Source of the DNA: an uncultured Synechococcaceae cyanobacterium
Lineage (GTDB): Bacteria > Cyanobacteriota > Cyanobacteriia > PCC-6307 > Cyanobiaceae
Assembly (NCBI GenBank): GCA_902634405.1
Contig: CACPJY010000005.1
Coordinates: 30,593 to 94,592 of the forward strand
Length of the DNA stretch: 64,000 bases
Direction of reading: 5' to 3'
The notes under the pieces were generated by a model that ran no database searches, was not told the origin of the DNA, and saw nothing but the letters and a program-made list of their open reading frames with translations. Below are positions 9,615-18,814 of this stretch, piece after piece. Each line of letters opens with the position of its first letter. Positions within the stretch are counted from its first letter, which is position 1. Both the position numbers and the translations under genes were made by a program.

Positions 9615-10829
9615 ATGCAAAAGGGCTTCACACGCTATTTACGTCTTTTAATAACTGGTTTGGTTGCCATTGCTAGTTCTCCAATGCTGCCTTCAAAGGC
9701 AGCCCTTGAAGGCGATTTAGAACCTTCTACCTCTTCTGAAGAGCAAATTCCCAAAGAACTTAATAAGAGTAACCCTAAAGAATTTAAGAGTACTAGAAAA
9801 CATAGTTATATTTTAGGTCCTGGTGATGTAATTCAAATTGAGCTATTGCAGCTTCCAGAACTTTCTGGAATTTATACAATTGGACCTGATGGTAGTGTTT
9901 ATTTGCCCAGGCTTCGAGCGGTCAATGTCGAGGAACTAACTGTACAAGAGCTTACTGAAAAACTTACTGAAAAATTCAAATTATACGTAAAAGATCCTGA
10001 TATATATATAACCCTAACTGGATATCGACCTATAAGAATATATGTGGGGGGAGAGGTTAAGCGCCCTGGCTTCTATACACTTATGGGTACACAGAATATA
10101 GAGAATTTACCTTTTTCAGAGACAAAGACAAAAGTACGTTTAAAAAGTAATCCATTAAACCCCAATTTCAAACCATTATCCACCGATAAGTCTAACATTC
10201 CTAATTATACTGAGAGCTCTAATCTCTTCCCTACATTATTTGATGCTATTCGTGCAAGTAAAGGAATCACAGCTTATTCAAATTTGGCTAATGTTTCCGT
10301 AACTAGAAAACTTTCCAAGGCTTCTGGTTCAGGCAGAATTGGTACAAATTTAAACTTCCTATCCTTAATTACTAAGGGGGATGACTCGCAAAATATAAGA
10401 TTATTTGATGGAGATGTTGTTAGGGTGGCGAAAAGTGATTCACCCCTTAGAGAGCAGCTCTTAAACGCAAGTCAAACTAATTTAAGTCCACAATATTTAG
10501 AGGTATTTGTAAGCGGTAGAGTTTATGCTCCCGGCCCAATTGTCTTACCTCAAGGCTCAAGTCTCAATAAGGCTGTTTTAGCCGCTGCGCCTAAGCTTTT
10601 AAGAGGGAAAGTTGAGTTTGTTAGGTTTACTAGAGGAGGAGGGGTAGATAGAAGAACGTTTAATTACAAGCCTGACGCTCCTGTAGAGGATTACAGAAAT
10701 CCTGTATTAATGAGTGGTGACATTGTCCGTGTTCAAAACTCAATCTTCACACACGCAATGGAATTAATTAATGAGGTTGGAGCTCCTTTCCTTGGAGTCT
10801 ATTCAATTTACAACTTATTTAGTAAATAG
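9615..10829 (+). CDS. Polysaccharide export outer-membrane protein (Wza/BexD family, SLBB)
   Basis: The ATG at 9615 is chosen over the upstream ATG at 9561 because the protein then begins with a typical signal peptide (basic MQKGFTRYLR, a hydrophobic stretch, cleavage after SKA). The mature part has a polysaccharide-export domain (YILGPGDVIQIELL) and an SLBB-type repeat (VGGEVKRPGFYTL), with a second SLBB-like segment near the C-terminus (FVSGRVYAPGPIVLPQGS). Proteins of this family form the outer-membrane exit channel for capsule or exopolysaccharide. No lipobox cysteine is seen. The next gene starts 4 bases after the stop and encodes a Wzz-like protein. Confidence 0.85.
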   Translation: MQKGFTRYLRLLITGLVAIASSPMLPSKAALEGDLEPSTSSEEQIPKELNKSNPKEFKSTRKHSYILGPGDVIQIELLQLPELSGIYTIGPDGSVYLPRLRAVNVEELTVQELTEKLTEKFKLYVKDPDIYITLTGYRPIRIYVGGEVKRPGFYTLMGTQNIENLPFSETKTKVRLKSNPLNPNFKPLSTDKSNIPNYTESSNLFPTLFDAIRASKGITAYSNLANVSVTRKLSKASGSGRIGTNLNFLSLITKGDDSQNIRLFDGDVVRVAKSDSPLREQLLNASQTNLSPQYLEVFVSGRVYAPGPIVLPQGSSLNKAVLAAAPKLLRGKVEFVRFTRGGGVDRRTFNYKPDAPVEDYRNPVLMSGDIVRVQNSIFTHAMELINEVGAPFLGVYSIYNLFSK

Positions 10830-10833
10830 AACA

Positions 10834-12483
10834 ATGACAAATAAAACGAAAGATACTATTTCTCAAGATCAAAAAGTTTCTGATAAAAACATTGATCGTG
10901 ATGATTTTGATGTACGGGAGATTATTGCTTCTTCAAAAAGAAACTTCAGACTTTTTGTTTCAGTGGCTTTTGGGACAGTCTTATTTAGTGGTTTTTATGC
11001 ATATACCCGCAAGCCTGTTTGGCAGGGTGGCTTTCAGATGGTTGTTGAAACAAGTCAGCAGGGTTCAAAAAATAAAGGGGGACTGCAAAGCTCAGTCATT
11101 TCTAGTATTTCTAGTGGTGGAATAAATCAAGCTGCAACAGCAATAGCTACAGAAGTAAAGATTCTGACCAGCCCTTTAATCTTGAGACCTATCTTCCAGG
11201 AAATAAATGAAGAATACCTTTTATCAGGTAAGACATTTAAAAGTGCATACCCTGCCTGGAGCTCAAGTATTCAGGTGTTTAATGTTTTAGGTACACGTGT
11301 TTTGAATGTTTCTTATCGAGACAAAGACAAGGAAATTATTCTACCAACTATTAAAGCTCTCTCAAAAGGATATGCTAATTATGCTGGTCAAAAGAGACAG
11401 GAGTCAATAAATAATGGACTGGACTTTGTAAGTAAGCAAGTCAAATTTTACCTCAAAAAGTCTGGTGAATCTACTAGAGCTAGAGATTCATATGAATTCC
11501 GCTATGGGATAAACCCAGGGCATAGAGATGTAGGTGCTGGGAATTTGGACTATGGTCAGCTTTTTGGCAATGTTGCTGAGGAAGATCTTGTCGGCTCACT
11601 TGTTGGTAATACTAGTGGTGGATATGATCGAAATGCTCCTCCTATTTATCGGCTGGCTTTAATTAACAGAGAAATACTTAGGAGAAGGGAGATTTTTACT
11701 GATGAAGATCCTTCAATAAAGATTTTATTAAGGGAGCGGGATTCTGTTAAAAGGTATATAGACCAAAGTGCTGCTGGAAGTATTGCTTACTTACCTCTTT
11801 CTGAACCACTTAGTAAAGAAAAAGCAAATGAAATCATGCTGAAGTATGGCGACCTGAATCGTGAACAAATGCGTGATTCTTTAACACTTACCAAATTAGA
11901 GCAAACCAAGCAAAGACTTCAGTTGGAGAAGTCGCGAATAATTTCACCCTGGAAGATAATTCATCCTCCGGCAGTACTTCCTTATCCGGTTAGTCCTAAT
12001 AAATCGAGAATTCTGTTTATAGGAATAGTTGCAGGGATGATTTTAGGAAGTCTTGCTAGCTTTGCTAAAGATAGGCTTAGTGGAATTATCTTTAATTCCC
12101 AGCAGCTACAAGACTCTGTTCCATTTTCTTTGTTGAAACGCTTACCTTTTGCAAGCCCAGAGACTTGGATGAGATCCATAACTTTGCTCGCTGAAGGACC
12201 CCTTACTGTTTCTGGTACTGGTCAGGTTGCTTTGATCCCACTTGGGAGGATCCCATCAAAGCAGTTGGATGAATTCTCTTCGCAACTTAGGAAGGCTTTA
12301 AAAAATAGGGATCTAGTAATTACTAGGGACCTTCTTGAAACTAGAAATTGTTCAACCCAACTCTTCTTGTGTGCTCCCGGTTATGTAAAGACCACACAGA
12401 TAAATGATGTTCGAGACCAAGTTTCCCTTCAAGGTAAGCCTATAACTGGTTGGGTCATGCTTGATCCTGACCTGATGCCATGA
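10834..12483 (+). CDS. Chain-length/co-polymerase protein (Wzz/GumC-like) without kinase domain
   Basis: The start is taken as the ATG at 10834, just after the stop of the export gene; an in-frame upstream ATG would run 60 bases into that gene. The protein (549 residues) has a transmembrane segment near residue 40, a long periplasmic part with a coiled region, and a second membrane segment after a proline-rich stretch (PPAVLPYPVSPNKSR). This is the Wzz/Wzc topology. The ~150-residue tail after the second membrane segment has no Walker A and no tyrosine cluster, so the autokinase seen in Wzc/CpsD is missing or degenerate. It probably controls chain length with the Wza-like partner. Confidence 0.78.
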   Translation: MTNKTKDTISQDQKVSDKNIDRDDFDVREIIASSKRNFRLFVSVAFGTVLFSGFYAYTRKPVWQGGFQMVVETSQQGSKNKGGLQSSVISSISSGGINQAATAIATEVKILTSPLILRPIFQEINEEYLLSGKTFKSAYPAWSSSIQVFNVLGTRVLNVSYRDKDKEIILPTIKALSKGYANYAGQKRQESINNGLDFVSKQVKFYLKKSGESTRARDSYEFRYGINPGHRDVGAGNLDYGQLFGNVAEEDLVGSLVGNTSGGYDRNAPPIYRLALINREILRRREIFTDEDPSIKILLRERDSVKRYIDQSAAGSIAYLPLSEPLSKEKANEIMLKYGDLNREQMRDSLTLTKLEQTKQRLQLEKSRIISPWKIIHPPAVLPYPVSPNKSRILFIGIVAGMILGSLASFAKDRLSGIIFNSQQLQDSVPFSLLKRLPFASPETWMRSITLLAEGPLTVSGTGQVALIPLGRIPSKQLDEFSSQLRKALKNRDLVITRDLLETRNCSTQLFLCAPGYVKTTQINDVRDQVSLQGKPITGWVMLDPDLMP

Positions 12484-12487
12484 TTGG

Positions 12488-13582
12488 ATGGCAAATCTGC
12501 TGATCACTGGCGGAGCAGGCTTTATTGGTAGCCATACTTGCTTGGTACTTCTCCAGGCAGGACACTCGATTGTTGTCTTGGATGACTTTAGTAATAGTTC
12601 TCCTCGTTCTTTAGAGAGAGTTCTAGAGATTGCTACTACTTGCTCTACTGATATAGGTAGCTTAATTCAAGTACATGGAGACGTTCGTGATTTCTCAACT
12701 TTAGAGAAGCTATTCGTTGAGAGAGAGAGTATAGGTCAACCTTTTGATGCAGTGATTCATTTTGCAGGCTTGAAATCTGTTGCTGAATCCTTAGAAAAAC
12801 CCTTGCTTTATTGGGATGTAAATGTTGTCGGCTCAAGAAATTTGTTAACGGTAATGGATTCACATAGTTGTCGAACAATTGTATTTAGTAGTAGTGCTAC
12901 TTTATATGGCTCTTCTAGTTCGTCTCCTATCCCAGAAACTGCCCCAATAAGACCAATTAATCCTTACGGGTCGACAAAGGCCGCTGTAGAGATGCTATTA
13001 GCAGATTTAGTTGGCTGCAGCCCGGGTGAGGTATCCCAAGAAACGTCTAAGAATGGATGGAGCATTGCGAGATTGCGCTATTTCAACCCGGTGGGGGCTC
13101 ACTCGAGTGGACATATTGGAGAAGACCCTTTTGGCTTACCAAATAATCTTTTCCCATTTATAAGTCAAGTAGCTGTTAAGAGGAGAGACTTGCTAAAAGT
13201 CTTCGGTGGTGATTGGCCTACACCTGATGGTACAGGAATCCGAGATTATATTCATGTCATGGATCTTGCTGAAGGCCATTGTGCAGCACTGAACTGTCTT
13301 TTTGGAAGGCCTGGCCAACTTCTTACTCTTAATTTAGGGACTGGTAAAGGGTATAGCGTACTTGAAGTAGTTAAAGCTTTTGAAAAAGCTTCAGGATTGA
13401 AAGTTGCATATGAGTTAGTTGATAGGAGACCTGGTGATGTAGCTGCGACGATAGCTGACCCGACACTCGCTTATAAGAGAATTGGTTGGAGGAGCAAGCG
13501 AGGGCTAATGGATATGTGCCGTGATGCTTGGCTTTGGCAGCGAGCCAATCCTAATGGCTTTGATCCCTTAGTGGTGAAATGA
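12488..13582 (+). CDS. galE: UDP-glucose 4-epimerase
   Basis: A 364-residue extended SDR. It starts with the NAD motif ITGGAGFIGSH and has SSSATLYGSS and YGSTKAAVE (YxxxK), then RYFNPVGAH and IRDYIHVMDLAEGH, which are the hallmark GalE segments. It interconverts UDP-glucose and UDP-galactose, supplying galactosyl units to surface glycans. It follows the Wzz-like gene by 4 bases and overlaps the next gene by ATGA, so the plus-strand genes are probably one operon. Confidence 0.92.
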   Translation: MANLLITGGAGFIGSHTCLVLLQAGHSIVVLDDFSNSSPRSLERVLEIATTCSTDIGSLIQVHGDVRDFSTLEKLFVERESIGQPFDAVIHFAGLKSVAESLEKPLLYWDVNVVGSRNLLTVMDSHSCRTIVFSSSATLYGSSSSSPIPETAPIRPINPYGSTKAAVEMLLADLVGCSPGEVSQETSKNGWSIARLRYFNPVGAHSSGHIGEDPFGLPNNLFPFISQVAVKRRDLLKVFGGDWPTPDGTGIRDYIHVMDLAEGHCAALNCLFGRPGQLLTLNLGTGKGYSVLEVVKAFEKASGLKVAYELVDRRPGDVAATIADPTLAYKRIGWRSKRGLMDMCRDAWLWQRANPNGFDPLVVK

Positions 13583-15621
13583 TATTTCGTCTTTACTCAA
13601 AGCTCCTAGGAGGAGCTGTGATTATGCAAGCAATCCAGTTGTCTGCTTGTCAAGCTCAAGTGGTTTGGGAAATTTTACCCAAAGAAAATCAGAAGTCTCG
13701 ACCTTCAGTTCAACAAATTTCAGAGACTTCAGGTTCGAAAGTCCGTAAAGAATTTTCTAGAGATGCTTCTCAAAATGATTGGAGTCTTATTGCACCAAGT
13801 GAATCAAAAGAAATGAATGAATGGAAATCAATTGAAGAAGGAGAAGGTTCAGGCCAAAAAGATCTTTTATGGGAAACAGTTCCTGATGTAGATGTTCTAT
13901 TAGATCAAGAACGACTTGAGAATTCTTCTTCTTTTGAAATTCCGAATAGCTTTGATGAAGCCGAAGCAATGCTTAATACTCTCTTTCCTCAGCCAGATGA
14001 CTTTATTCCTCCACTCCAGCTTGGACAGGCTGTTCCTACAGCAAATCAACTTCTAGCTCATGAACATCGATTTAGTACGTTTCAGTTGTCTCCTTTTAAA
14101 ACCGGTGAATCAGGCGGAACAGGTAACCAAAATTATGCTGCTCGATTTGACATGGGGATTACAGATAAAGTGCAATTATCTGGGTTTGTTTCACAAGCAG
14201 ACGACCCTTTGCACTCTCAATTAAATGGATATGTAACTCAGCCTGCTAATTATTGGGAAAGTTATGGAGGAGCAATTAAGATTCGTTTGGCTAGTGATGA
14301 TAGTCGACCTTATGAGGATAGTCCTGGGAAGTATTGGAACCTTGCGCTGACGGGGTCAGTTGAAAGCTGGAATGTAGGAAGTGGTGGATGTGATTCTGCG
14401 AATTGTAAAGCCAATGATGGCGCAAGCCCTAATATTTTTAATGACTCCGGTAAAAGAGTTTTCACAAGAAATATTGTTGGCTCAGTAGCTTTACCCTTTT
14501 CTTGGAACCTTTCACCTGGTTGGCAAGTTAGCCTGAGTCCAGGTGCAAGTTTTCTTCCTGGCATACAAGGTTCTGGTCAAGGAGGTGAAGGTGAGTTTTA
14601 TGGCAACAATGTATGGATGAGTGCAGGAGCTCTTTGGACTCCAATACCAGAACTTGAAATGTTTGGGTCTTCTCTAATTCCATTTGGTCCTGGCAACAAT
14701 AGCTTTGATGAAGACATTGACTTCACCCGAGTCCCAATCTTTTCTGGGGGGCTGACTTGGAACTTAAACCCTAGGATTGGCCTTGAAGGGATTGTGACCA
14801 ATGGCTGGGGGGCAACGCCAGCGACTGCATTACTGGCATTACCCTCTTCAAACCAAATTGGTTACAGTGCCAGATTTAGATATACCGCAGATGCCGCAGA
14901 TACCCCTCAGCCAAGCTTAAGTCCAAGACAGCTTTCTTTAGCTTCGGGTGGCTTAACTGTTAATACAGCTCTTGTACCCCCTGATCGTCATACTCAAGCT
15001 TGGTTAAATACAGATAATAAAGGTAATTTGTTTGCATTTTTGGGATATTCCATTTCCAATATTTTTCAGGTTGACTTATATCAAGCTGGAATATTTAGAG
15101 GGGTAAATACATTTGGTGGAGAACCTTCTGAAAGTCTTGCAAAGACTTATACGACTACAGGAGGTTGGAATTGGAGAGTGGGAGGCAAAGGTGTAGCACT
15201 TAGTCCCTTAAGAGGAGCACCATTTTGGACTGCTGGTCGACTCAGTTTTGGTCGAAATAATGATGTCAGTAGTTATCAAGGATATGTTTTCGCTGAATCT
15301 ATTAACACATGGGAAGCCACTTCTTGGTTGGCCTTAAATTTAAACCCAAAATTAGGTTGGAGTGGTGTGAGTGACCCTTGGGGTGTTGGTCTTAGTGCCA
15401 ATATTCAACTGAGTCACAGTTTTCAACTGATTCCAGAAATTAATATTGTTGGCTCTCACTTTGACGCAACTAATGGAACTGTTTCTTTTAGATGGCTTGC
15501 TCAGCCTGAGACGACTCATGTTGATATCTATCTCAGCAATGCTGCTGGCCTGTTTGATATGGGGCAATTAATTCGCAGTGAAGATATGCGGTTTGGAGGT
15601 AAAATTAGTTTTATTTTTTAA
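13579..15621 (+). CDS. Predicted outer-membrane beta-barrel protein in the polysaccharide operon
   Basis: I do not recognise this 680-residue protein by family. It has a short N-terminal hydrophobic stretch with a signal-like cysteine region (QLSACQAQ), a low-complexity acidic Ser/Glu-rich segment to about residue 135, then many alternating hydrophobic/aromatic strands rich in Gly, Asn and Trp. It ends in phenylalanine (GGKISFIF), the usual C-terminal signature of barrels inserted by BamA. The ATG overlaps the galE stop (ATGA), so it is coupled to the export genes. A role as an outer-membrane component tied to glycan export or attachment is inference only. Confidence 0.7.
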   Translation: MIFRLYSKLLGGAVIMQAIQLSACQAQVVWEILPKENQKSRPSVQQISETSGSKVRKEFSRDASQNDWSLIAPSESKEMNEWKSIEEGEGSGQKDLLWETVPDVDVLLDQERLENSSSFEIPNSFDEAEAMLNTLFPQPDDFIPPLQLGQAVPTANQLLAHEHRFSTFQLSPFKTGESGGTGNQNYAARFDMGITDKVQLSGFVSQADDPLHSQLNGYVTQPANYWESYGGAIKIRLASDDSRPYEDSPGKYWNLALTGSVESWNVGSGGCDSANCKANDGASPNIFNDSGKRVFTRNIVGSVALPFSWNLSPGWQVSLSPGASFLPGIQGSGQGGEGEFYGNNVWMSAGALWTPIPELEMFGSSLIPFGPGNNSFDEDIDFTRVPIFSGGLTWNLNPRIGLEGIVTNGWGATPATALLALPSSNQIGYSARFRYTADAADTPQPSLSPRQLSLASGGLTVNTALVPPDRHTQAWLNTDNKGNLFAFLGYSISNIFQVDLYQAGIFRGVNTFGGEPSESLAKTYTTTGGWNWRVGGKGVALSPLRGAPFWTAGRLSFGRNNDVSSYQGYVFAESINTWEATSWLALNLNPKLGWSGVSDPWGVGLSANIQLSHSFQLIPEINIVGSHFDATNGTVSFRWLAQPETTHVDIYLSNAAGLFDMGQLIRSEDMRFGGKISFIF

Positions 15622-15631
15622 ACGTTTCTTT

Positions 15632-17050
15632 CTACCGCTTCTTAAGTATTAACTTGATTCCATTCGTTGATCGCAATGTTAACCGCCCTGTTAGTTTGGG
15701 CTCATGTCCTGGAACGGGTACTAAATGATAGCGACGAATGACTTCGGATAAAACAAGCAATGCTTCTTGTTGTGCAAAGGCTGCACCAGGGCATTTTCTT
15801 GGCCCTAAGCCAAAGGGTAAAAAAGCTTCTCGAAACCACTTATTGTTTTTCTCTTCTAAAAATCGCTCTGGTTTGAAAGCATGAGGATCACTCCAGTGAT
15901 TTTCATGACGTTGAATTACCCAGGGGGATAGCGTTAGTAGAGAGCCGACCGGACATCTACGCTCTCCATTAACTGACGATAAGTTGGTTGGACTTTCGTT
16001 TCGTTCTCTTATAAAAAAACTGACAGGAGGATATAACCTAAGGGTTTCATTGAAGATGGCTTCACCATAGTGCAATTTGCGAAGTTCATTCGGTCCAAGG
16101 CTTAAACCTTCACCCGCTTCGCCCACAATATTAATGACCTCTTGAAGTAATTTGTCTTGGACATTGGGTGCAAGTGCAAGCAACCATGTTGCAATACCTA
16201 ATGAGCTCGCAGATGTCTCATGACCTGCAAGAAATAGAAAGCAAATTTGGTCGACTAATTGCTGTTCGGAAAACTTTTTGTTGCTTTGATTGTCATCTGC
16301 CGTAATTAAGCAATCTAGTAGATCAGCTGGATTGGAAGGATTGGGAGGATTGTCTGCATGTTTTTTGATTCGCTCTTTAATTGCACGATGGATCCAATCT
16401 CGAATGATTTTGGCGTCATTTTTTAAGTTGTTTTGAATCAATCCTTTTGGAAGCCTGAGGAATCGGAGTACGAGTGCCCTACCCGCTCTACGTTGATAGC
16501 GGCTAAATGCCTGGAATATTTCACGTGCTTCGCCTTCATTTAAAGGTTTGCTGAGGATAGTCCTACTAATTACATCAGCTGTTACTAAAGTCATCTCGGC
16601 ATCTATATCTATCGGTTCACCTTCTTTGTATTGTTCCAGTCGATCAAGAAGTGAAGCTGTGGCATCAGACATTGCTGGGAACACTCGTTTCAACTTAGCT
16701 ACTTGGAATGCTTGATCAATCAATTTGCGCTGCCATGCCCATTCTTCTCCATTTACCGAGAAAATCGCTCTACCAATTAGGGGTTCAAGAATCCAAAGAG
16801 TGTAAGGGTGTTTTGGAAATTCTTGAACTTGATCTATAAGAACTTGTCTTACTAGAGGCGGGTCATTCACTAGAAATACAGGGAGACCCAGTAGATTTAT
16901 TTCGCCTAGCGGAACTTTGAAGTCCCATTCATTGAGGAGCCCTAGCCAAGACTTCCACCCTCTTTGAAGTCGTAAGAAGATATTCGCTGTATATGGCTTA
17001 GGACCGGGCCATGGTGGCTTAAATAGTGTATTTTGCGTCATTTTAGTCAT
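15632..17050 (-). CDS. Cytochrome P450
   Basis: A 472-residue P450 with all core motifs: the I-helix oxygen-activation motif AGHETS near residue 270, the K-helix ExxR (ETLRL) near 330, and the heme-cysteine loop FGLGPRKCPGAAFA near 415. The size and motif forms resemble soluble class I bacterial enzymes close to the CYP120/CYP4-like fatty-acid or terpenoid hydroxylases of cyanobacteria; the substrate is unknown. It lies 12 bases before the hydrolase-like gene on the same strand and near the polyketide synthase locus, so hydroxylation of a lipid product is possible. Redox partners are not visible nearby. Confidence 0.92.
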   Translation of the reverse strand: MTKMTQNTLFKPPWPGPKPYTANIFLRLQRGWKSWLGLLNEWDFKVPLGEINLLGLPVFLVNDPPLVRQVLIDQVQEFPKHPYTLWILEPLIGRAIFSVNGEEWAWQRKLIDQAFQVAKLKRVFPAMSDATASLLDRLEQYKEGEPIDIDAEMTLVTADVISRTILSKPLNEGEAREIFQAFSRYQRRAGRALVLRFLRLPKGLIQNNLKNDAKIIRDWIHRAIKERIKKHADNPPNPSNPADLLDCLITADDNQSNKKFSEQQLVDQICFLFLAGHETSASSLGIATWLLALAPNVQDKLLQEVINIVGEAGEGLSLGPNELRKLHYGEAIFNETLRLYPPVSFFIRERNESPTNLSSVNGERRCPVGSLLTLSPWVIQRHENHWSDPHAFKPERFLEEKNNKWFREAFLPFGLGPRKCPGAAFAQQEALLVLSEVIRRYHLVPVPGHEPKLTGRLTLRSTNGIKLILKKR

Positions 17051-17062
17051 CAGTGGATAGGG

Positions 17063-18166
17063 TTATTCCGAGATAAGTAAGCTTGGTAAATCAACGTCCG
17101 AACAGTGACTTCTGAGGTAGTCAAAGTGAAGAGTGAATTGTTGAATTAGTATGTCTCTCACATTGGATAAGCCTTTCGCTTTAGCGAGGTCGATGATTTT
17201 CATTGTTGGATAAGGTTCACCTTTTGGTTTGGGGAGCCCACAACTTATATAGGGGTTTACACCGGCAAAGCAAAGCAAATCTACTTTTGAGGTGACGTCT
17301 GTCCAGGAAATTCGTGGGTATGTAGATAATGTGATTAAATCATCGCGAAAAAATTTAGCCTTTGGGTATACAGCTAAATTTGCAAGGTTTTGTCCTAGGG
17401 TTAATAATTTTAATTTGGCCATCAACGCCTCTGTCTCAGGATGGCGACGTAATTCCGCTGCCAACATGGCCAAGACAAAGGTGCCGCTGCTGTGACCAAT
17501 TAATCGAATTGTTCTTGCAGGTGTTTCTTTTTCAGTTTGGATTAATTCCTTTGCTAATTCTTTTATTCGATGGCGGAGACTCATATCTCTTGCTTGCCCT
17601 AGTCGATGGGTGAAAAGGATTGAGCGCGTTAGCCAAGTAACCCCTAGCCTGTCACTTAACCTCCAGAATTGCCATAAGATCAGAAATGTGATTAAACCAA
17701 TGGCAAGAAATTGGATAAATAAATTCAAGCCCAAAAAATCTAAAAAAATCTGTGAAGAATTTGCAATTAAAAAAGTTGAAATTAATGCAAAAAATAAAAA
17801 CATTAATGGATAGGCTCCACATATAGCTACCCCAGGACAAAGCTTGGCAATTTTAATGACTGTGCCATTTAATAGGTAAAAGGATGCAAATAGAGAACAT
17901 TGTTTAATTAGTTCTAGCGGATGACGGGGCCAGTTAGCCCTTGCAATATCATCCCAGTGAATAAAGCATAATTCTGATGTTTGTTTACAAGAGCTTTCCT
18001 CTAGATGGGATTGGATTGGTTTAATAGGCCAGCGAGTAATCAGGTTCCCATTCGAACGGAACCCGAGAGTGTGCCCTATTGATCTCAATTCTTTTTGAAA
18101 CAGCCTTTGATAATAAGCCGTTCCTCTTGGATCAAAACCACTTATAAAATATGATCTGCATTGCAC
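17063..18166 (-). CDS. Membrane-anchored alpha/beta-hydrolase-like protein
   Basis: A conserved but unnamed protein. The open frame extends to a GTG at 18241, but another GTG at 18166 puts the start directly before the conserved-looking opening YFISGFDPRGTAYY and removes an overlap with the divergent gene, so I prefer it. The middle holds two close hydrophobic segments (about residues 110-175 from that start). The lipase-like nucleophile elbow GHSSGT follows. The enzyme family is suggested by this motif only; I could not assign the Asp/His of a triad with confidence. Its start lies 48 bases from that of the SRPBCC gene, and it runs with the P450 gene. Confidence 0.6.
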   Translation of the reverse strand: MQCRSYFISGFDPRGTAYYQRLFQKELRSIGHTLGFRSNGNLITRWPIKPIQSHLEESSCKQTSELCFIHWDDIARANWPRHPLELIKQCSLFASFYLLNGTVIKIAKLCPGVAICGAYPLMFLFFALISTFLIANSSQIFLDFLGLNLFIQFLAIGLITFLILWQFWRLSDRLGVTWLTRSILFTHRLGQARDMSLRHRIKELAKELIQTEKETPARTIRLIGHSSGTFVLAMLAAELRRHPETEALMAKLKLLTLGQNLANLAVYPKAKFFRDDLITLSTYPRISWTDVTSKVDLLCFAGVNPYISCGLPKPKGEPYPTMKIIDLAKAKGLSNVRDILIQQFTLHFDYLRSHCSDVDLPSLLISE

Positions 18167-18214
18167 CTTGGCATTGCAGAATGGATCTCTCGCTCCACTA
18201 GCAAGTTTTTCGGT

Positions 18215-18814
18215 ATGTTTGTAAGAGCTCTTATCAGACACGATAAATGGCGGAAGGGGTCACTGAGTATTGCGCTTTTGTTAGGACTGATGGTAGGGCT
18301 GCCTGCATCATTTAGTAAGTTTTGGGCGCAAGAAAATGAACTTTTGCTCAAAAAGCAAGATAATTGGACAATAGCTTCAGTCATTATTCCGGCATCTCAA
18401 TCAACAGTATGGGAAGTACTCTCGCGGTATGAGATCACTGGGCCTCAAATGCCTGATATAAAAGCAGCGAAGGTCCTCAGGCGCAGTGGAAACCTGATCA
18501 AACTACGCCAAACGTATCAAGCTCCTTATACCTTTGGCTTGGCAATAGATGCAGTCCTTGAAGTCGAAGAAACCCCACAGTCCAAGATTAGTTATCGGCT
18601 TCTAAAAGGAGATTTTATTTCTAAGTTGGAGGGTAGTTGGATTTTGAAGGAAGTTTCTAAGGGTACGATGATTACGCATCGAATTCTAATTCAGCCAGAG
18701 TTGCCTGAGGTATTACGGCCAGTTTTCACTGAACTTAGCGACGAGAACTTAACTCGTTCTATGCGTATTCTTAGTCAAGTGATTTTGAAGGCTTCGAAAT
18801 CTCAACACCTCTAG
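18215..18814 (+). CDS. SRPBCC (START-like) lipid-binding family protein
   Basis: The start is the ATG at 18215 rather than an upstream TTG at 18161. The ~199-residue protein has a membrane-anchor or signal segment near residues 15-35 and then a single START-like domain (about 45-195), recognised by VIIPASQSTVWEVLSRYE, KVLRRSGNLIKLRQTY and the SWILKEV strand. Such cyclase/dehydrase-like proteins bind hydrophobic ligands or help polyketide and lipid maturation. Its 3' end overlaps the end of the convergent GT2 gene by 44 bases. Proximity to a polyketide synthase and a P450 is suggestive but not proof of a shared pathway. Confidence 0.7.
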   Translation: MFVRALIRHDKWRKGSLSIALLLGLMVGLPASFSKFWAQENELLLKKQDNWTIASVIIPASQSTVWEVLSRYEITGPQMPDIKAAKVLRRSGNLIKLRQTYQAPYTFGLAIDAVLEVEETPQSKISYRLLKGDFISKLEGSWILKEVSKGTMITHRILIQPELPEVLRPVFTELSDENLTRSMRILSQVILKASKSQHL

